Positions 26,620 through 34,973 of a DNA stretch of 64,000 nt are shown here, piece after piece. The stretch covers positions 1,922,001-1,986,000 of the forward strand of contig NZ_CP095491.1 of the NCBI RefSeq assembly GCF_023028105.1. Reading direction: 5' to 3'. Origin of the DNA: Halosolutus gelatinilyticus (lineage in GTDB: Archaea > Halobacteriota > Halobacteria > Halobacteriales > Natrialbaceae). The notes below the pieces were generated by a model. That model saw only the letters and a list, made by a program, of their open reading frames with translations, was not told where the DNA came from and made no database searches. Numbering within the stretch: position 1 is the first letter of the stretch; each line of letters opens with the position of its first letter. Made by a program: the position numbers and the translations under genes.

Positions 26620-27363
26620 TCACTCGTGGTGGGCGGAGTTGTCCTGCGGGTCGTAACCGAGCACCTCGCGCGCTCGATCGATCGAGTAGTACTTGCGATC
26701 GTTGTCGGAGATGCCGTAGACGATCTCGTAGCCGTAGTCGGCGCGGATGCAGCGATCGAAGAGGTGGGCACAGTCGCGGTAGGAGAGCCACATCGCCTGT
26801 CCGCGCTCGTAGTCGATCGGCGGGTGGCCCTTGGTGAGGTTCCCGATACGAACGCAGACAACGGAGAGTCCGTGCTCGTCGTGGTAATATCGGCCGAGCG
26901 ATTCGCCGGCGGCCTTCGAGACGCCGTAGAGGTTGCCGGGGCGCGGCAACTCGGTGCCGTCGAGCAGGTAGTCGTGGTCCGGCCGGTACATGTCGGGCGT
27001 GCGCTCGTCGGTCTCGTAGGCGCCGACGGCGTGGTTCGACGAGGCGAAGACGACCTTCTCGACGCCGGCCTCGACGGCGGCCTCGAAGACGGTCTGGGTG
27101 CCGTCGATGTTGTTCGTCAGCACGCTGTCCCACGGCGCCTCGGGGCGCGGATCGCCCGCGAGGTGGATTACGACGTCGGCGCCCTCCATCGCTTCTCGGA
27201 CGGCGTTTTCGTTGGTGACGTCCGCGACGACGAACTCGCCCGGGTGATCGTCCGTCGGCGGGTCGCGATCCATCAATCGCCACTCGTGCTCGTCGGCGAG
27301 ACCACCGAGGATCGCTTCCCCGACACGCCCCGCAGCCCCCGTGAGCAAGACCGACTGTGCCAT
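26620..27363 (-). CDS. azf: Glucose-6-phosphate dehydrogenase (NAD+), archaeal extended-SDR type
   Basis: 247 residues of an extended short-chain dehydrogenase. The Rossmann motif is LLTGAAGRVGEAIL, the active-site pair is Tyr/Lys in LYGVSKAAGE, and NAVxxAMEGADVVIHLAGDP is typical. From memory it agrees closely with the Haloferax Azf enzyme, including APWDSVLTNNIDGTQ, SSNHAVGAYET, ERGQAMWLSYRD and YGISDNDRKYYSIDRA. The C-terminus is about 15 residues shorter. Azf catalyses NAD-dependent oxidation of glucose 6-phosphate in the haloarchaeal oxidative pentose phosphate pathway. ATG at 27363 immediately precedes the Rossmann fold. Confidence 0.88.
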   Translation of the reverse strand: MAQSVLLTGAAGRVGEAILGGLADEHEWRLMDRDPPTDDHPGEFVVADVTNENAVREAMEGADVVIHLAGDPRPEAPWDSVLTNNIDGTQTVFEAAVEAGVEKVVFASSNHAVGAYETDERTPDMYRPDHDYLLDGTELPRPGNLYGVSKAAGESLGRYYHDEHGLSVVCVRIGNLTKGHPPIDYERGQAMWLSYRDCAHLFDRCIRADYGYEIVYGISDNDRKYYSIDRAREVLGYDPQDNSAHHE

Positions 27364-27529
27364 TCGTTCGGGGGGACGGCAAGCGTCGATAAGTAACGTG
27401 CGATTCCGCGGCGGTACGGTCGTCGCTCTCACGGCGCGGGCCCATCGCCAGTGGGTCCGATCCTGCGTTCGCGCTCGGATCGCGGCCCGTATCGGAACCC
27501 CCTTCCCGCCGTCGCGCGTGTGCTCGCCT

Positions 27530-27907
27530 ATGGGTACCGACGCGACCCCGACCGACGCCGAAGCGGCCTGTTTCGAGGCCGGCATCAAGTTCGGCTCGCT
27601 GTACCACCAGTTCGCCGGCGCGCCGATCTCACCCGATAGCGCCCCGAGTCTCGCCCGCGCCATGGAGGAGTCGATCGAGAACCAGCCCCACTGCACCGCG
27701 GTAACCGTCGACGTCGACACCGAGGCGTTGGCGTCGGCGGTCGCGTCCTCGAGCGCCGACTACACCGAACTGACGGGGCGGTTCCTCGAGGTCGAGATCG
27801 TGATCGACTACGAGGATCGGGAGGTCGTCGCGCGCATGGAGATGGAGGACGGCTACCCGCTGATGCGACTCGCGTCCGTTCGAGACGTTCGTCGGGACGG
27901 GGCCTGA
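27530..27907 (+). CDS. mptD: Archaeal dihydroneopterin aldolase (MptD family, former DUF372)
   Basis: 125 residues. The family signature ACFEAGIKFGSLYHQFAGAP and AMEESIENQPHC are both present, with TGRFLEVEIVIDYE and MEDGYPLMRL at the end. MptD converts dihydroneopterin to 6-hydroxymethyl-dihydropterin and glycolaldehyde in the archaeal tetrahydrofolate/methanopterin branch. ATG at 27530 was chosen over the longer arginine-rich extension. Divergent from azf. Confidence 0.87.
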   Translation: MGTDATPTDAEAACFEAGIKFGSLYHQFAGAPISPDSAPSLARAMEESIENQPHCTAVTVDVDTEALASAVASSSADYTELTGRFLEVEIVIDYEDREVVARMEMEDGYPLMRLASVRDVRRDGA

Positions 27908-27979
27908 CGGGCGCCCGAAACCGACTCCCCGTTCGCGTTTCGTCCCGCCGCCAGGCGTCGATCGAGGCGGTCGGCTGCC

Positions 27980-28132
27980 CTACTCGTTCGCGCGCTCGCT
28001 CGCCACCGCTGTCTGGACTCCGAAGTCATACCCGCCGCCGTCATCGTCGCCGTCGTCTTCCGGGCCGCTACAACCGGCGAGAGCCGCCGTTGCGATCGCC
28101 GTGGACGCGACGAGGAATCGCCTCCGATCCAT
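27980..28132 (-). CDS. Very small Tat lipoprotein
   Basis: 50 residues: MDRRRFLVAS (twin-arginine), a short hydrophobic core and the lipobox LAGC, then SGPEDDGDDDGGG and a short tail. This is a full Tat-lipoprotein signal with only about 28 residues after the lipidated Cys. It could be a genuine tiny surface lipoprotein or a truncated gene; DNA downstream shows no continuation. Confidence 0.6.
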   Translation of the reverse strand: MDRRRFLVASTAIATAALAGCSGPEDDGDDDGGGYDFGVQTAVASERANE

Positions 28133-28304
28133 AGTGGCATTTGGTAACGCACTACGATAAACGTCCGGCGAACCGGCTCCTCCGGTCTCGACGACGTTCC
28201 TTTCGAAACGCCGCTGTCGTTCGACCGATACCGATCCGCTTCCGACCGATTTCACTTTCACTTTCGGGCTACCTTTTAACCTCGGCCCCCGTGAAGGTAA
28301 TATC

Positions 28305-28781
28305 ATGAGTCAAGCGACGCTCGGCGACGACGATGAACTGTTCGGCGAAGCAGCCTCCGAGATGCGCGAGGATGTCGAATCCTCGCTCGCAGACGCGTGG
28401 GCGGAACTCCCGGCTGCGGACGATGTCTGGGAAACCGACGCGGACAACGTTCTCGGCGCTCTCAACGGCCTGAAAACATCGCTCGAGGTCGGCGACGCCG
28501 AGGCCCACCTCCGGGACGCCAAGAAGTGGTTCACGATGGGCCAGCGGGCCGACGCCTTCGACGACGCCGACGATCTCGAAGCCGAGCTCGCGGACCTCGA
28601 AGATGCGATCGAGGACGTCGCCGAGGCCAGCGAGCAGGTTGCCGATCTGACGTCGACGATCCCGGCGCTCCGGAGCGCGCTCGAAAACGCCGGTCCCGCA
28701 GACGAGGCAGACGAGGAAGACGAGGAGGCGGAGGACGCCGACGCAGATGCCGACGAGGCGGAAGAAGCGGAAGCGGAGTAA
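28305..28781 (+). CDS. DUF5790 family protein
   Basis: 158 residues, extremely acidic, with a helical N-terminal domain (DDELFGEAASEMREDVESSL, DNVLGALNGLKTSLEVGDAE, DAKKWFTMGQRADAF) and a coiled Asp/Glu/Ala tail. This is a haloarchaea-specific family, soluble and of unknown function. The start lies directly after an AT-rich patch (CTTTTAACC) that can serve as TATA box. Confidence 0.85.
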   Translation: MSQATLGDDDELFGEAASEMREDVESSLADAWAELPAADDVWETDADNVLGALNGLKTSLEVGDAEAHLRDAKKWFTMGQRADAFDDADDLEAELADLEDAIEDVAEASEQVADLTSTIPALRSALENAGPADEADEEDEEAEDADADADEAEEAEAE

Positions 28782-28923
28782 CTCCCGCTCGTCCCGACTC
28801 GCGCAGGTTACCGGCGCTCGTCCCCCGTCGATTGATGCTCGATCGCGTCACTAGCGGCGATAGCTGTGCCGGTCGGTCGACTCGCCGCTTTCGCGACCCG
28901 ATCGCCGGTCGACCACTGCGCGG

Positions 28924-29661
28924 CTACCGCCGATCGGGTCGCGAGACGTCTCGCTCGGCGACCGCGTCGAGGAGCCGAACCAGCGCGTCCGCCGCGAGGT
29001 CGAGCAGCTCCTCGCCCCGTCGCTCGTCGCCGTCGGCCGGATCGCCGACGACGCCGTTCTCCGTGAACTCCGCCGCATCGTAGGCCAGGTTGACGTAACT
29101 CGTCCACTCGCCCCAGCCGTCGGCTCGCCCCGCTCGCGCATCCGCCACGCGGTCTTCGCGGACGATGTCGGGGTCGACGTGGCGCAGTAGCGCGGTCTCG
29201 AGCGGGCCGCCGTGGCCCATCTCGGCCGAGTGGTCGCCGACGGCCTCGAACCACGTGAACGGGACCGCGTAGGCCTCGCCCGACCGGGTGAGTCGACCGC
29301 CGACCTCGCGCAGGGCGTCGACGTTCCCGCCGTGCCCGTTCACGAGCACGACCCGATCGAGACCGTGGTGGGCGAGGCTCGCGACCGCCTCGCGGACGTA
29401 GCGCCGGAACGTCTCCGCGGAAACCCACATCGTCCCGGGGAACTGGCGGTGTTCCTCGGCGACGCCGATCGGGATCGCCGGCGCGCGGACGACTTCGCGA
29501 TCGGTTCGATCGACGGCCGCGTCGGCGACCGCCTCGGCGGCGATCACGTCGGTCCCGAGCGGAGCGTGGGGGCCGTGCTGTTCCGTGCTGCCGACGGGGA
29601 CCACCGCGAGATCGGTCTCGACGTCGCGTACCTCGGTCCACGTCGCGTCGGAGAGGTTCAT
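28924..29661 (-). CDS. Creatininase-family amidohydrolase (ArfB-like)
   Basis: 245 residues. Metal ligands of the creatininase fold are visible in VPVGSTEQHGPHAPLGTD (Glu/His/Asp) and VNGHGGNVDAL, with MGHGGPLETAL further on. Archaeal members include ArfB, which hydrolyses the formamide of FAPy in riboflavin and F420 synthesis; other members are mycofactocin-linked or creatininases. ArfB is the most likely role in a haloarchaeon but is inferred. An ATG at 29688 nine codons upstream is an alternative start. Confidence 0.78.
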   Translation of the reverse strand: MNLSDATWTEVRDVETDLAVVPVGSTEQHGPHAPLGTDVIAAEAVADAAVDRTDREVVRAPAIPIGVAEEHRQFPGTMWVSAETFRRYVREAVASLAHHGLDRVVLVNGHGGNVDALREVGGRLTRSGEAYAVPFTWFEAVGDHSAEMGHGGPLETALLRHVDPDIVREDRVADARAGRADGWGEWTSYVNLAYDAAEFTENGVVGDPADGDERRGEELLDLAADALVRLLDAVAERDVSRPDRR

Positions 29662-29784
29662 GCACGAGTACTCCAACCCGGCGATCATGAAACCCGCGGT
29701 GGCGAGTCGTCCTCGAGCCGCGATCGCGGCGCACCCTGCGTGTTCGTGCAGGCTCGTTATTCCACATCCCGTGGAACGACGCGT

Positions 29785-31113
29785 GTGTATCGCGATGGGA
29801 GCCTGCTCGAAGGGATCCGGGCACCCGTTCCGGAGTGGTTCGCGGTGGTCGCCGCGATCGTGACACAGTTAGGCGACGTCTGGTTCGTTTTGCTGCTCGG
29901 ATTCGGCGCGGCGGTGGCGACCGCGCGTCGATTTCGCGGCGACGCGACCGCGCTCGGTCGACCGCGCGGGCCGTGGCACCTCGGCGTCATCCTCGGCGGA
30001 ATACTGCTGACGACCGCCCTGAAGTACTACTTCGAGTTGCCTCGACCCGACGTGGCGACGATCGAACCCGGGTTCCTCCCGACGTGGGTCGCTTCCACTT
30101 ACGGATCGGTCGCGACGGCGAGCGGCTACGGTTTCCCGAGCGGGCACGCGGTCGCCGCGACCGTCGCTTACGGCCTGTTCGCCCTGTCGATCGATCGCGG
30201 GACGCGACGGCTCCGGGTCGCGGTCGCCGGCCTCGTCGTCGCCGCCGTCTCGCTCACTCGGCTCGTCCTCGGCGTCCACTACCCGCTCGACGTCGTCGCG
30301 GGGATCGCCATCGGCGGCTGCTACCTCGCCGCGACGTGGTGGTTGCTCGCTCGTTCGCCGGTCGATCGGACGATCACCGCATTCGCGATCGTGCTGGGGC
30401 TGACCGTCCCAGCGGTGGCCGGCAACAGCCCGATCGAGCGGGTCGCGCTGATCGCCGCGCTCGCGGGCGGCGTCCTCGCGACCTGGCCGCTCGGCGCTTC
30501 GAGAGCGGGGCTCGATATCGGGTCGGCGGCCGCCGATCGCGCTCGCTCGGGAGCGACGATCGTCGGGGCCGCCACCGTCGTCGCGGTCGTCGCCGTCGCG
30601 GCTCAACCGGAATTGGTCGTCTCGGCGGCACTCCTCGGTGCGCTGGCGGCCCTCCCGTCGATCCTCGTCGCACGACGGGCGAGCGACGGTCGACGCATCG
30701 ATCGTCGCCCGACGGCCACGGCGAACGCAGGCCGAATCCGTATCCGGCGCGGTGACGATGCTAGTCATATGCCCGACGACAGTCGCGAACTCGGCGTCGA
30801 ACTCGGCGACGTGCAGGACGATCTCAAGAACGAGGACTATCCGATCAGCCACGACGACCTCATCGACGAGTACGGCGACCAAACCGTCGAGATGAGCGGA
30901 GAAACGACGACGCTGGGAGAACTCATCGGGCCGCTCGGCGAGGACGAGTACGCCGACTACGGCGAAGTCGAGAGCGCGATCATGAACATGGTCGGCGACG
31001 AGGCGATCGGACGGAAAAACTACAGCGACCGGACGCCGCCGGCCTCCGGCGAGCAGCGACAGGACGAGGGCGCTCCCGGACAGGAGGGCCAGCAGGAACA
31101 GGAATCGTTCTGA
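29785..31113 (+). CDS. PAP2-family phosphatase, open in frame into a DUF5789 domain
   Basis: The first ~328 residues are a PAP2 membrane phosphatase with six or more helices and the three phosphatase motifs: KYYFELPRP, SGHAVA (in GFPSGHAVAATVA) and a motif-3 SLTRLVLGVHYPLDV. These enzymes dephosphorylate lipid or isoprenoid phosphates at the membrane. The GTG at 29785 is chosen since VYRDGSLLEGIRAPVPEWF matches the usual N-terminus. There is no stop codon before 31113: the frame runs through an arginine-rich linker straight into a complete DUF5789 protein (30769 onward). Either a real 442-residue fusion or loss of the PAP2 stop with separate initiation at 30769. Confidence 0.75.
   Translation: MYRDGSLLEGIRAPVPEWFAVVAAIVTQLGDVWFVLLLGFGAAVATARRFRGDATALGRPRGPWHLGVILGGILLTTALKYYFELPRPDVATIEPGFLPTWVASTYGSVATASGYGFPSGHAVAATVAYGLFALSIDRGTRRLRVAVAGLVVAAVSLTRLVLGVHYPLDVVAGIAIGGCYLAATWWLLARSPVDRTITAFAIVLGLTVPAVAGNSPIERVALIAALAGGVLATWPLGASRAGLDIGSAAADRARSGATIVGAATVVAVVAVAAQPELVVSAALLGALAALPSILVARRASDGRRIDRRPTATANAGRIRIRRGDDASHMPDDSRELGVELGDVQDDLKNEDYPISHDDLIDEYGDQTVEMSGETTTLGELIGPLGEDEYADYGEVESAIMNMVGDEAIGRKNYSDRTPPASGEQRQDEGAPGQEGQQEQESF
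30769..31113 (+). CDS. DUF5789 family protein (in frame with the preceding PAP2 gene)
   Basis: From the ATG at 30769 the frame encodes 114 acidic residues beginning MPDDSRELGVELGDVQDDL and containing DDLIDEYGDQTVEMSGETTT, the pattern of small haloarchaeal DUF5789 proteins, ending in a Gln/Glu-rich tail. These are normally free-standing, so independent translation from this ATG is likely even though the upstream frame is open. Function unknown. Confidence 0.7.
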   Translation: MPDDSRELGVELGDVQDDLKNEDYPISHDDLIDEYGDQTVEMSGETTTLGELIGPLGEDEYADYGEVESAIMNMVGDEAIGRKNYSDRTPPASGEQRQDEGAPGQEGQQEQESF

Positions 31114-31162
31114 GCGCGGACGGCGCTCGTTTCGATCGATTGTTTTGGCGGGCTGTGGACAC

Positions 31163-33175
31163 TCAGTCGTCGTCACCGACGTCCGCGTCGATTTCCGTAC
31201 GCGCCTGTCGCCGCTGCGCCCGTTCGATGAACTCCTGTGGGAGTTCGTCGATCTCGCCCGCCTGGACGCCCCAGAGGTGGGAGTAGAGCCCGCCGTTCGC
31301 CAGCAGTTCGTCGTGCGTGCCGCGCTCGACGATTTCGCCGCCCTCGAGAACGAGGATGGTATCTGCGTCCTTGATCGTCGATAGCCGGTGAGCGATCGCG
31401 AACGTCGTCCGATCGGCCGCGAGGTCGTCGATCGAGCGCTGGATGAGCATCTCGGTCTCGGTGTCGACGTCGCTGGTCGCCTCGTCCAGTACGAGAACCT
31501 CGGGATCCTTGAGGATCGCGCGGGCGATCGAGATGCGCTGGCGCTGTCCGCCCGAGAGCTTGACGCCGCGTTCGCCGACCTCGGTGTCGTACCCCTCCGG
31601 AAGGTTCTCGATGAACTCGTGGGCTTCGGCCATCTTCGCGGCCTCGATCACCTCCTCGCGGTCGGCGTCGAAGCTCCCGTACCTGATGTTCTCCTCGACG
31701 GTGCCGTAGAAGAGAAACGTATCCTGGCCCACGTAGCCGATCGCCTGCCGGAGACTCGGCAGCGTCACGTCCCGGATATCCTGTCCGTCGATCCGGATCG
31801 CGCCCTCGTCGACGTCGTACAGCCGCAACAGAAGCTTCAGTACCGTCGACTTTCCGGCGCCCGTGGGGCCGACGAGCGCGAGCGTCTCGCCGCCCTCGAC
31901 GGTGACGTCGATCCCCTCGACGATCACCTCCGTCTCGTCTCCCGAGTCGCGTTGCTCCTCGGTCGATTGATCCGAGGCGCCACGCGACTCGCTGTCGTAG
32001 CTGAAGGTGACGTCGTCGTACTCGACGCGACCCGCCGTGATCTCGAGGTCGGCCGCGTCGGGACCCTCCGCGATCCGGGCCGGTTCGTCCATCAGCCCGA
32101 ACGTCCGGGCGCTCGACGCGCGGGCGCGCTGGTACATGTTGACGATCTGCCCGAACTGGGCCATCGGCCAGATGAACCGCTGGGTGAGCAGGATGAACGT
32201 GACGAACTCGCCGAGCACCAGCGGCTCGGTGAAGATCCACGGCGCCTGTCCTTCGGCCGAAAGCACCCACAGCCCGCCGATGAGAAACGTGGCGACGAAG
32301 CCGATCCCCGCGAGGACCCGCAGTCCGGGGAAGAACTTGATCCGGGTCTCGATGGCGTCCCAGTTGGCGTCGAAGTAGTCCCTGGAGACGTCCTCGACGC
32401 GATCGGATTCGTAGGATTCCGTGTTGCTCGACTTGATGACCGTGATCCCGCCGAGATTGTTCTCCAGCCGGGAGTTGACCCTGCCGACCGTCGACCGCAC
32501 CTCGGCGTACTTCGGCTGGATGATCCTGATGAAGTAGTACGTAAAGAGCGCGATCAACGGCACGGGCAGCAGCGCCACGAGCGCGAGCTGCCAGTTGTAG
32601 TAAAAGAGGACGCCGGCGATGCCGACGACCATGACGACCAGCCGGAACAGAGAGTTCATCCCGTCGTTGAGAAAGCGCTCCAGCCGGTTGACGTCGTTCG
32701 AGAGGATCGACATCATCTCGCCGGTCTGCTTGTCGGCAAAGAAGTCCATGTTCAGCCGCTGCATCTTGTCGTACGTGTCGGTGCGGATGTCGTGCTGGAT
32801 GTTCTGCGCGAAAGCGTTGAACCCCCAGTTTCGCACCCAGTGGAACAGCGCGGCGCCGAAGAACGCGCCCGCGATCAGGCCGACGGTAAGGAGGAGTTGC
32901 CCCTCCTCGTTCCCGGGAATGTACTCCGTCGGGACGAACCAGATGTCAGTGAACTCCTTCCCGTTCTCCGCCTTGAAGATCGCGTCGACGGCGAAGCCGA
33001 GCAGGATCGGCGGGACGAGATCCAACAAGCGTGCGAAGATACTCGCGACGATACCGACGGTCGCCGGACCCAGGTAGTTTCGCCCGTACTCGAAAAACAG
33101 CCGCTTCATCGGGTTCTCGACCTGCTCGCGCTGCTCCTCGAACGGATCGTCCTCGTCCCAGTCGACGCCGCTCAT
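31163..33175 (-). CDS. ABC exporter (fused membrane and ATPase domains, MsbA/multidrug type)
   Basis: 670 residues: a six-helix type IV transmembrane domain (about 30-340), then an ATPase with Walker A GPTGAGKST, Q-loop GYVGQDTFLF, signature KLSGGQRQR, Walker B VLVLDEATSDVD and the H-loop in AIAHRLSTI. It should work as a homodimer exporting lipids or hydrophobic compounds; the substrate is not evident. An acidic insert (SDQSTEEQRDSGDETE) precedes Walker A, a typical halophile insertion. ATG at 33175 (MSGVDWDEDD) was chosen; upstream frame is shadow. Confidence 0.88.
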   Translation of the reverse strand: MSGVDWDEDDPFEEQREQVENPMKRLFFEYGRNYLGPATVGIVASIFARLLDLVPPILLGFAVDAIFKAENGKEFTDIWFVPTEYIPGNEEGQLLLTVGLIAGAFFGAALFHWVRNWGFNAFAQNIQHDIRTDTYDKMQRLNMDFFADKQTGEMMSILSNDVNRLERFLNDGMNSLFRLVVMVVGIAGVLFYYNWQLALVALLPVPLIALFTYYFIRIIQPKYAEVRSTVGRVNSRLENNLGGITVIKSSNTESYESDRVEDVSRDYFDANWDAIETRIKFFPGLRVLAGIGFVATFLIGGLWVLSAEGQAPWIFTEPLVLGEFVTFILLTQRFIWPMAQFGQIVNMYQRARASSARTFGLMDEPARIAEGPDAADLEITAGRVEYDDVTFSYDSESRGASDQSTEEQRDSGDETEVIVEGIDVTVEGGETLALVGPTGAGKSTVLKLLLRLYDVDEGAIRIDGQDIRDVTLPSLRQAIGYVGQDTFLFYGTVEENIRYGSFDADREEVIEAAKMAEAHEFIENLPEGYDTEVGERGVKLSGGQRQRISIARAILKDPEVLVLDEATSDVDTETEMLIQRSIDDLAADRTTFAIAHRLSTIKDADTILVLEGGEIVERGTHDELLANGGLYSHLWGVQAGEIDELPQEFIERAQRRQARTEIDADVGDDD

Positions 33176-33212
33176 TATCCTCGCTTCAGAGGTCCCCGCC
33201 AATAAGGGTTTG

Positions 33213-33827
33213 CTACGAACCGAAATACGGCCGCGCCGCGATCGATCGAGAGTCGACGGCGACCGCCGAATCGCCGGTCGTCGCCTCCGCTTGCGCGTCC
33301 CCTTCGACGATCGTTCCGATCGCCATCTCGTTCGAGTCGAGGTCGATCTCGACCTCGTCGCCCGCCTCGATACCGGTCTCGTTGGCGTAGCCTCGCGGCA
33401 CTTCGAGGACCCACTTTCCGCGGCCGGGGTACCGGAGGTCGTTACCGTCCTCGCCCTCTTCCGGCGCCCGGGCGTGATGGATCGTGGTGATCTCCCCGTC
33501 GGCGTCAATGAAGACGATGTCGATGTCGAAGTCCATCTTCCGCATGACGTAGGTGTGTTCCGCCTCCTCGTCGTGGACGAACAGCATCCCGGTGCCGTTC
33601 TCGAGGGAGTCGTGATCGCTCAACCCGGTGTACCGTTCCCGCGCGGTGTCCGCGACTTCGACCTCGACGACCGCTTTGGGCTCGTCGTCTTCGTCACCGG
33701 TGACGCGGACCTCGCCCTCGTCCGCGGTCCACGGCGCGGCGAGGACGTCGAATTCGACGAGCCCGACGAGGACGATCGACACGACGGCGATCGCGAGGAG
33801 TCCCTTCCAGACGCGGGGGGCGACCAT
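33213..33827 (-). CDS. DUF192 family membrane-anchored protein
   Basis: 204 residues. One N-terminal membrane helix (GLLAIAVVSIVLVGLVEF) anchors an extracytoplasmic DUF192 domain: VADTARERYTGLSDHDSL, GMLFVHDEEAEHTYVMRKM, DIVFIDADGEI and the late WVLEVPRGYA. DUF192 proteins are widespread and uncharacterised. A GTG three codons upstream (33836) is an alternative start. Located 37 nt upstream of the ABC exporter on the same strand; co-transcription is plausible. Confidence 0.85.
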   Translation of the reverse strand: MVAPRVWKGLLAIAVVSIVLVGLVEFDVLAAPWTADEGEVRVTGDEDDEPKAVVEVEVADTARERYTGLSDHDSLENGTGMLFVHDEEAEHTYVMRKMDFDIDIVFIDADGEITTIHHARAPEEGEDGNDLRYPGRGKWVLEVPRGYANETGIEAGDEVEIDLDSNEMAIGTIVEGDAQAEATTGDSAVAVDSRSIAARPYFGS

Positions 33828-33889
33828 GATCGTCACCTGCCACCCGAGAAAGTAAAGGTTATTCGGACGGAGCCTCTCCTGTCGGTTGC

Positions 33890-33963
33890 GGGCTCGTGGT
33901 CTAGTTGGTCATGACGCGGCCTTTACAAGGCCGAGGTCGGTGGTTCGAACCCGCCCGAGCCCA
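33890..33963 (+). tRNA. tRNA-Val (UAC)
   Basis: A 74-nt cloverleaf. Acceptor GGGCTCG pairs with CGAGCCC, anticodon stem CGGCC/GGCCG encloses loop TTTACAA (anticodon TAC), and the T arm has GGTTCGAACCC. CCA is not encoded after the discriminator A. Its 3' end is repeated twice downstream. Confidence 0.95.
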
Positions 33964-33996
33964 TTTCTCTGGCGAACAACGGTGAGCCAGAGAAAT
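33963..33996 (+). terminator. Perfect hairpin directly after tRNA-Val
   Basis: ATTTCTCTGGC (33963-33973) and GCCAGAGAAAT (33986-33996) form an 11-bp perfect inverted repeat around a 12-nt loop, starting at the tRNA discriminator base. It may act in termination/processing or be an arm of an attachment site. A degenerate version follows the second tRNA 3'-end copy at about 34063-34099. Confidence 0.45.
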
Positions 33997-34040
33997 GTAT
34001 ACGAGGGGGGTTCTAATCAGGGAGCAGCGTTGCTGCGACC

Positions 34041-34069
34041 GTGGTTCGAACCCGCCCGAGCCCATTTCT
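34041..34069 (+). repeat. Second copy of the tRNA-Val 3' end
   Basis: 29 bases identical to 33940-33968 (T-arm, acceptor 3' strand, discriminator and five flanking bases), starting 101 bp downstream. There is no 5' tRNA half. Such fragments are typical attachment-site remnants of tRNA-targeting integrases. Confidence 0.75.
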
Positions 34070-34162
34070 GTCGCGAGCAACTCCGCGAGCGCCAGGACTG
34101 TACGTGAGGGCGGTTCGAACGAGAGAAGTCGCAGCGCGAACGGAGTGAGCGATCGCCTTCGC

Positions 34163-34186
34163 GTGGTTCGAACCCACCCGAGTCCC
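34163..34186 (+). repeat. Third, diverged copy of the tRNA-Val 3' end
   Basis: GTGGTTCGAACCCACCCGAG plus TCCC matches the tRNA 3' end with about three substitutions, 122 bp after the second copy. Together the copies form a tandem ladder behind tRNA-Val. Confidence 0.6.
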
Positions 34187-34330
34187 TGCGGTTCGGCATC
34201 GTCGATACGATCGCTAGAACGAGTTCGAACGCCGATCGACGCGATCGCGCTAGCGCCGGAGTGCGCGCGAATCGACCGTTCAATTCGGCGGCGTCCGCGA
34301 CCGATCCGGCGGCGTCAGATCGACTGCGAG
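34187..34330. other. Intergenic DNA after the tRNA-Val repeats
   Basis: The whole 33964-34330 interval (367 bp) holds no gene; beyond the hairpin and the two tRNA 3'-end copies nothing else was recognised, and no integrase gene remains. Confidence 0.5.
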
Positions 34331-34597
34331 TCAGTCATCGTCGTCCGTCCGGCCTCGGTCGCTCGATCGGCGATCGGTTCGAAAGGTGATCGTCACGCCG
34401 CGGTCGAACTCGATTTCGCTCAGTTCGACGCCGAAGGCGACGAGCAGGAGGACGGTAGCGCACACGAACACGGTCGTCGGCTGGCCGTCCATCCAAACGA
34501 CGAACGCCGCGAAGGCGACCGTCAGGAGGGCAAAGAGCGTGCGCGTGATCGCGTTCCATCCATCGATCGGGGTGGTGTCGGTGTCGGTCGAATCCAT
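34331..34597 (-). CDS. Small membrane protein
   Basis: 88 residues with two predicted membrane helices (ITRTLFALLTVAFAAFVVWM and TTVFVCATVLLLVAFGV) between a Thr/Asp-rich N-terminus and a charged C-terminal tail ending in DDDD. Function unknown. ATG at 34597 preferred over the longer frame, which begins with shadow-like sequence. Confidence 0.65.
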   Translation of the reverse strand: MDSTDTDTTPIDGWNAITRTLFALLTVAFAAFVVWMDGQPTTVFVCATVLLLVAFGVELSEIEFDRGVTITFRTDRRSSDRGRTDDDD

Positions 34598-34973
34598 GTG
34601 TTTCTCGAAGTGTCGAACGGTCGGTGGCTCGGTTCGAAGGCGGTGTGGGGTCCGCGGGCAACGGCCGGTTATGGCTCGAGCGGCTGCAATCGCCGTCGCG
34701 GACGGGACTCGATCGTATGTCGTCTCGTCTGAAAACTCCGGCCGCCCGGTTTCCGAAATTACCGATGATCGATACGAGGACGAATTCGCGCGCATTAGTG
34801 CCGCTCGAACGGGAATTTCGCTTCCGGTTGCGTTGCCGAAACCGGTCGCTCCGGGGTGTCGGAATCGCGGTCAATTCCGGCCGGGTTCGGCGAGGCGATC
34901 CTCGATCGACGGTGCACGCAGTCGAGTATTGTATTGCGGAGAAGGGGCGGGGACCGATGCGAGCCTCGAGACG
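34598..34973. other. 376-bp region without a supported gene
   Basis: Between two minus-strand genes. Frames on either strand look like shadows (Arg/Ser/Pro-rich). AT-richer DNA around 34790-34830 may be promoter sequence. Confidence 0.4.

Noticed and set aside
31388-33205. 605-codon open frame on the plus strand
   Set aside because: Antisense to the ABC exporter with Walker and signature motifs; no domain recognisable.
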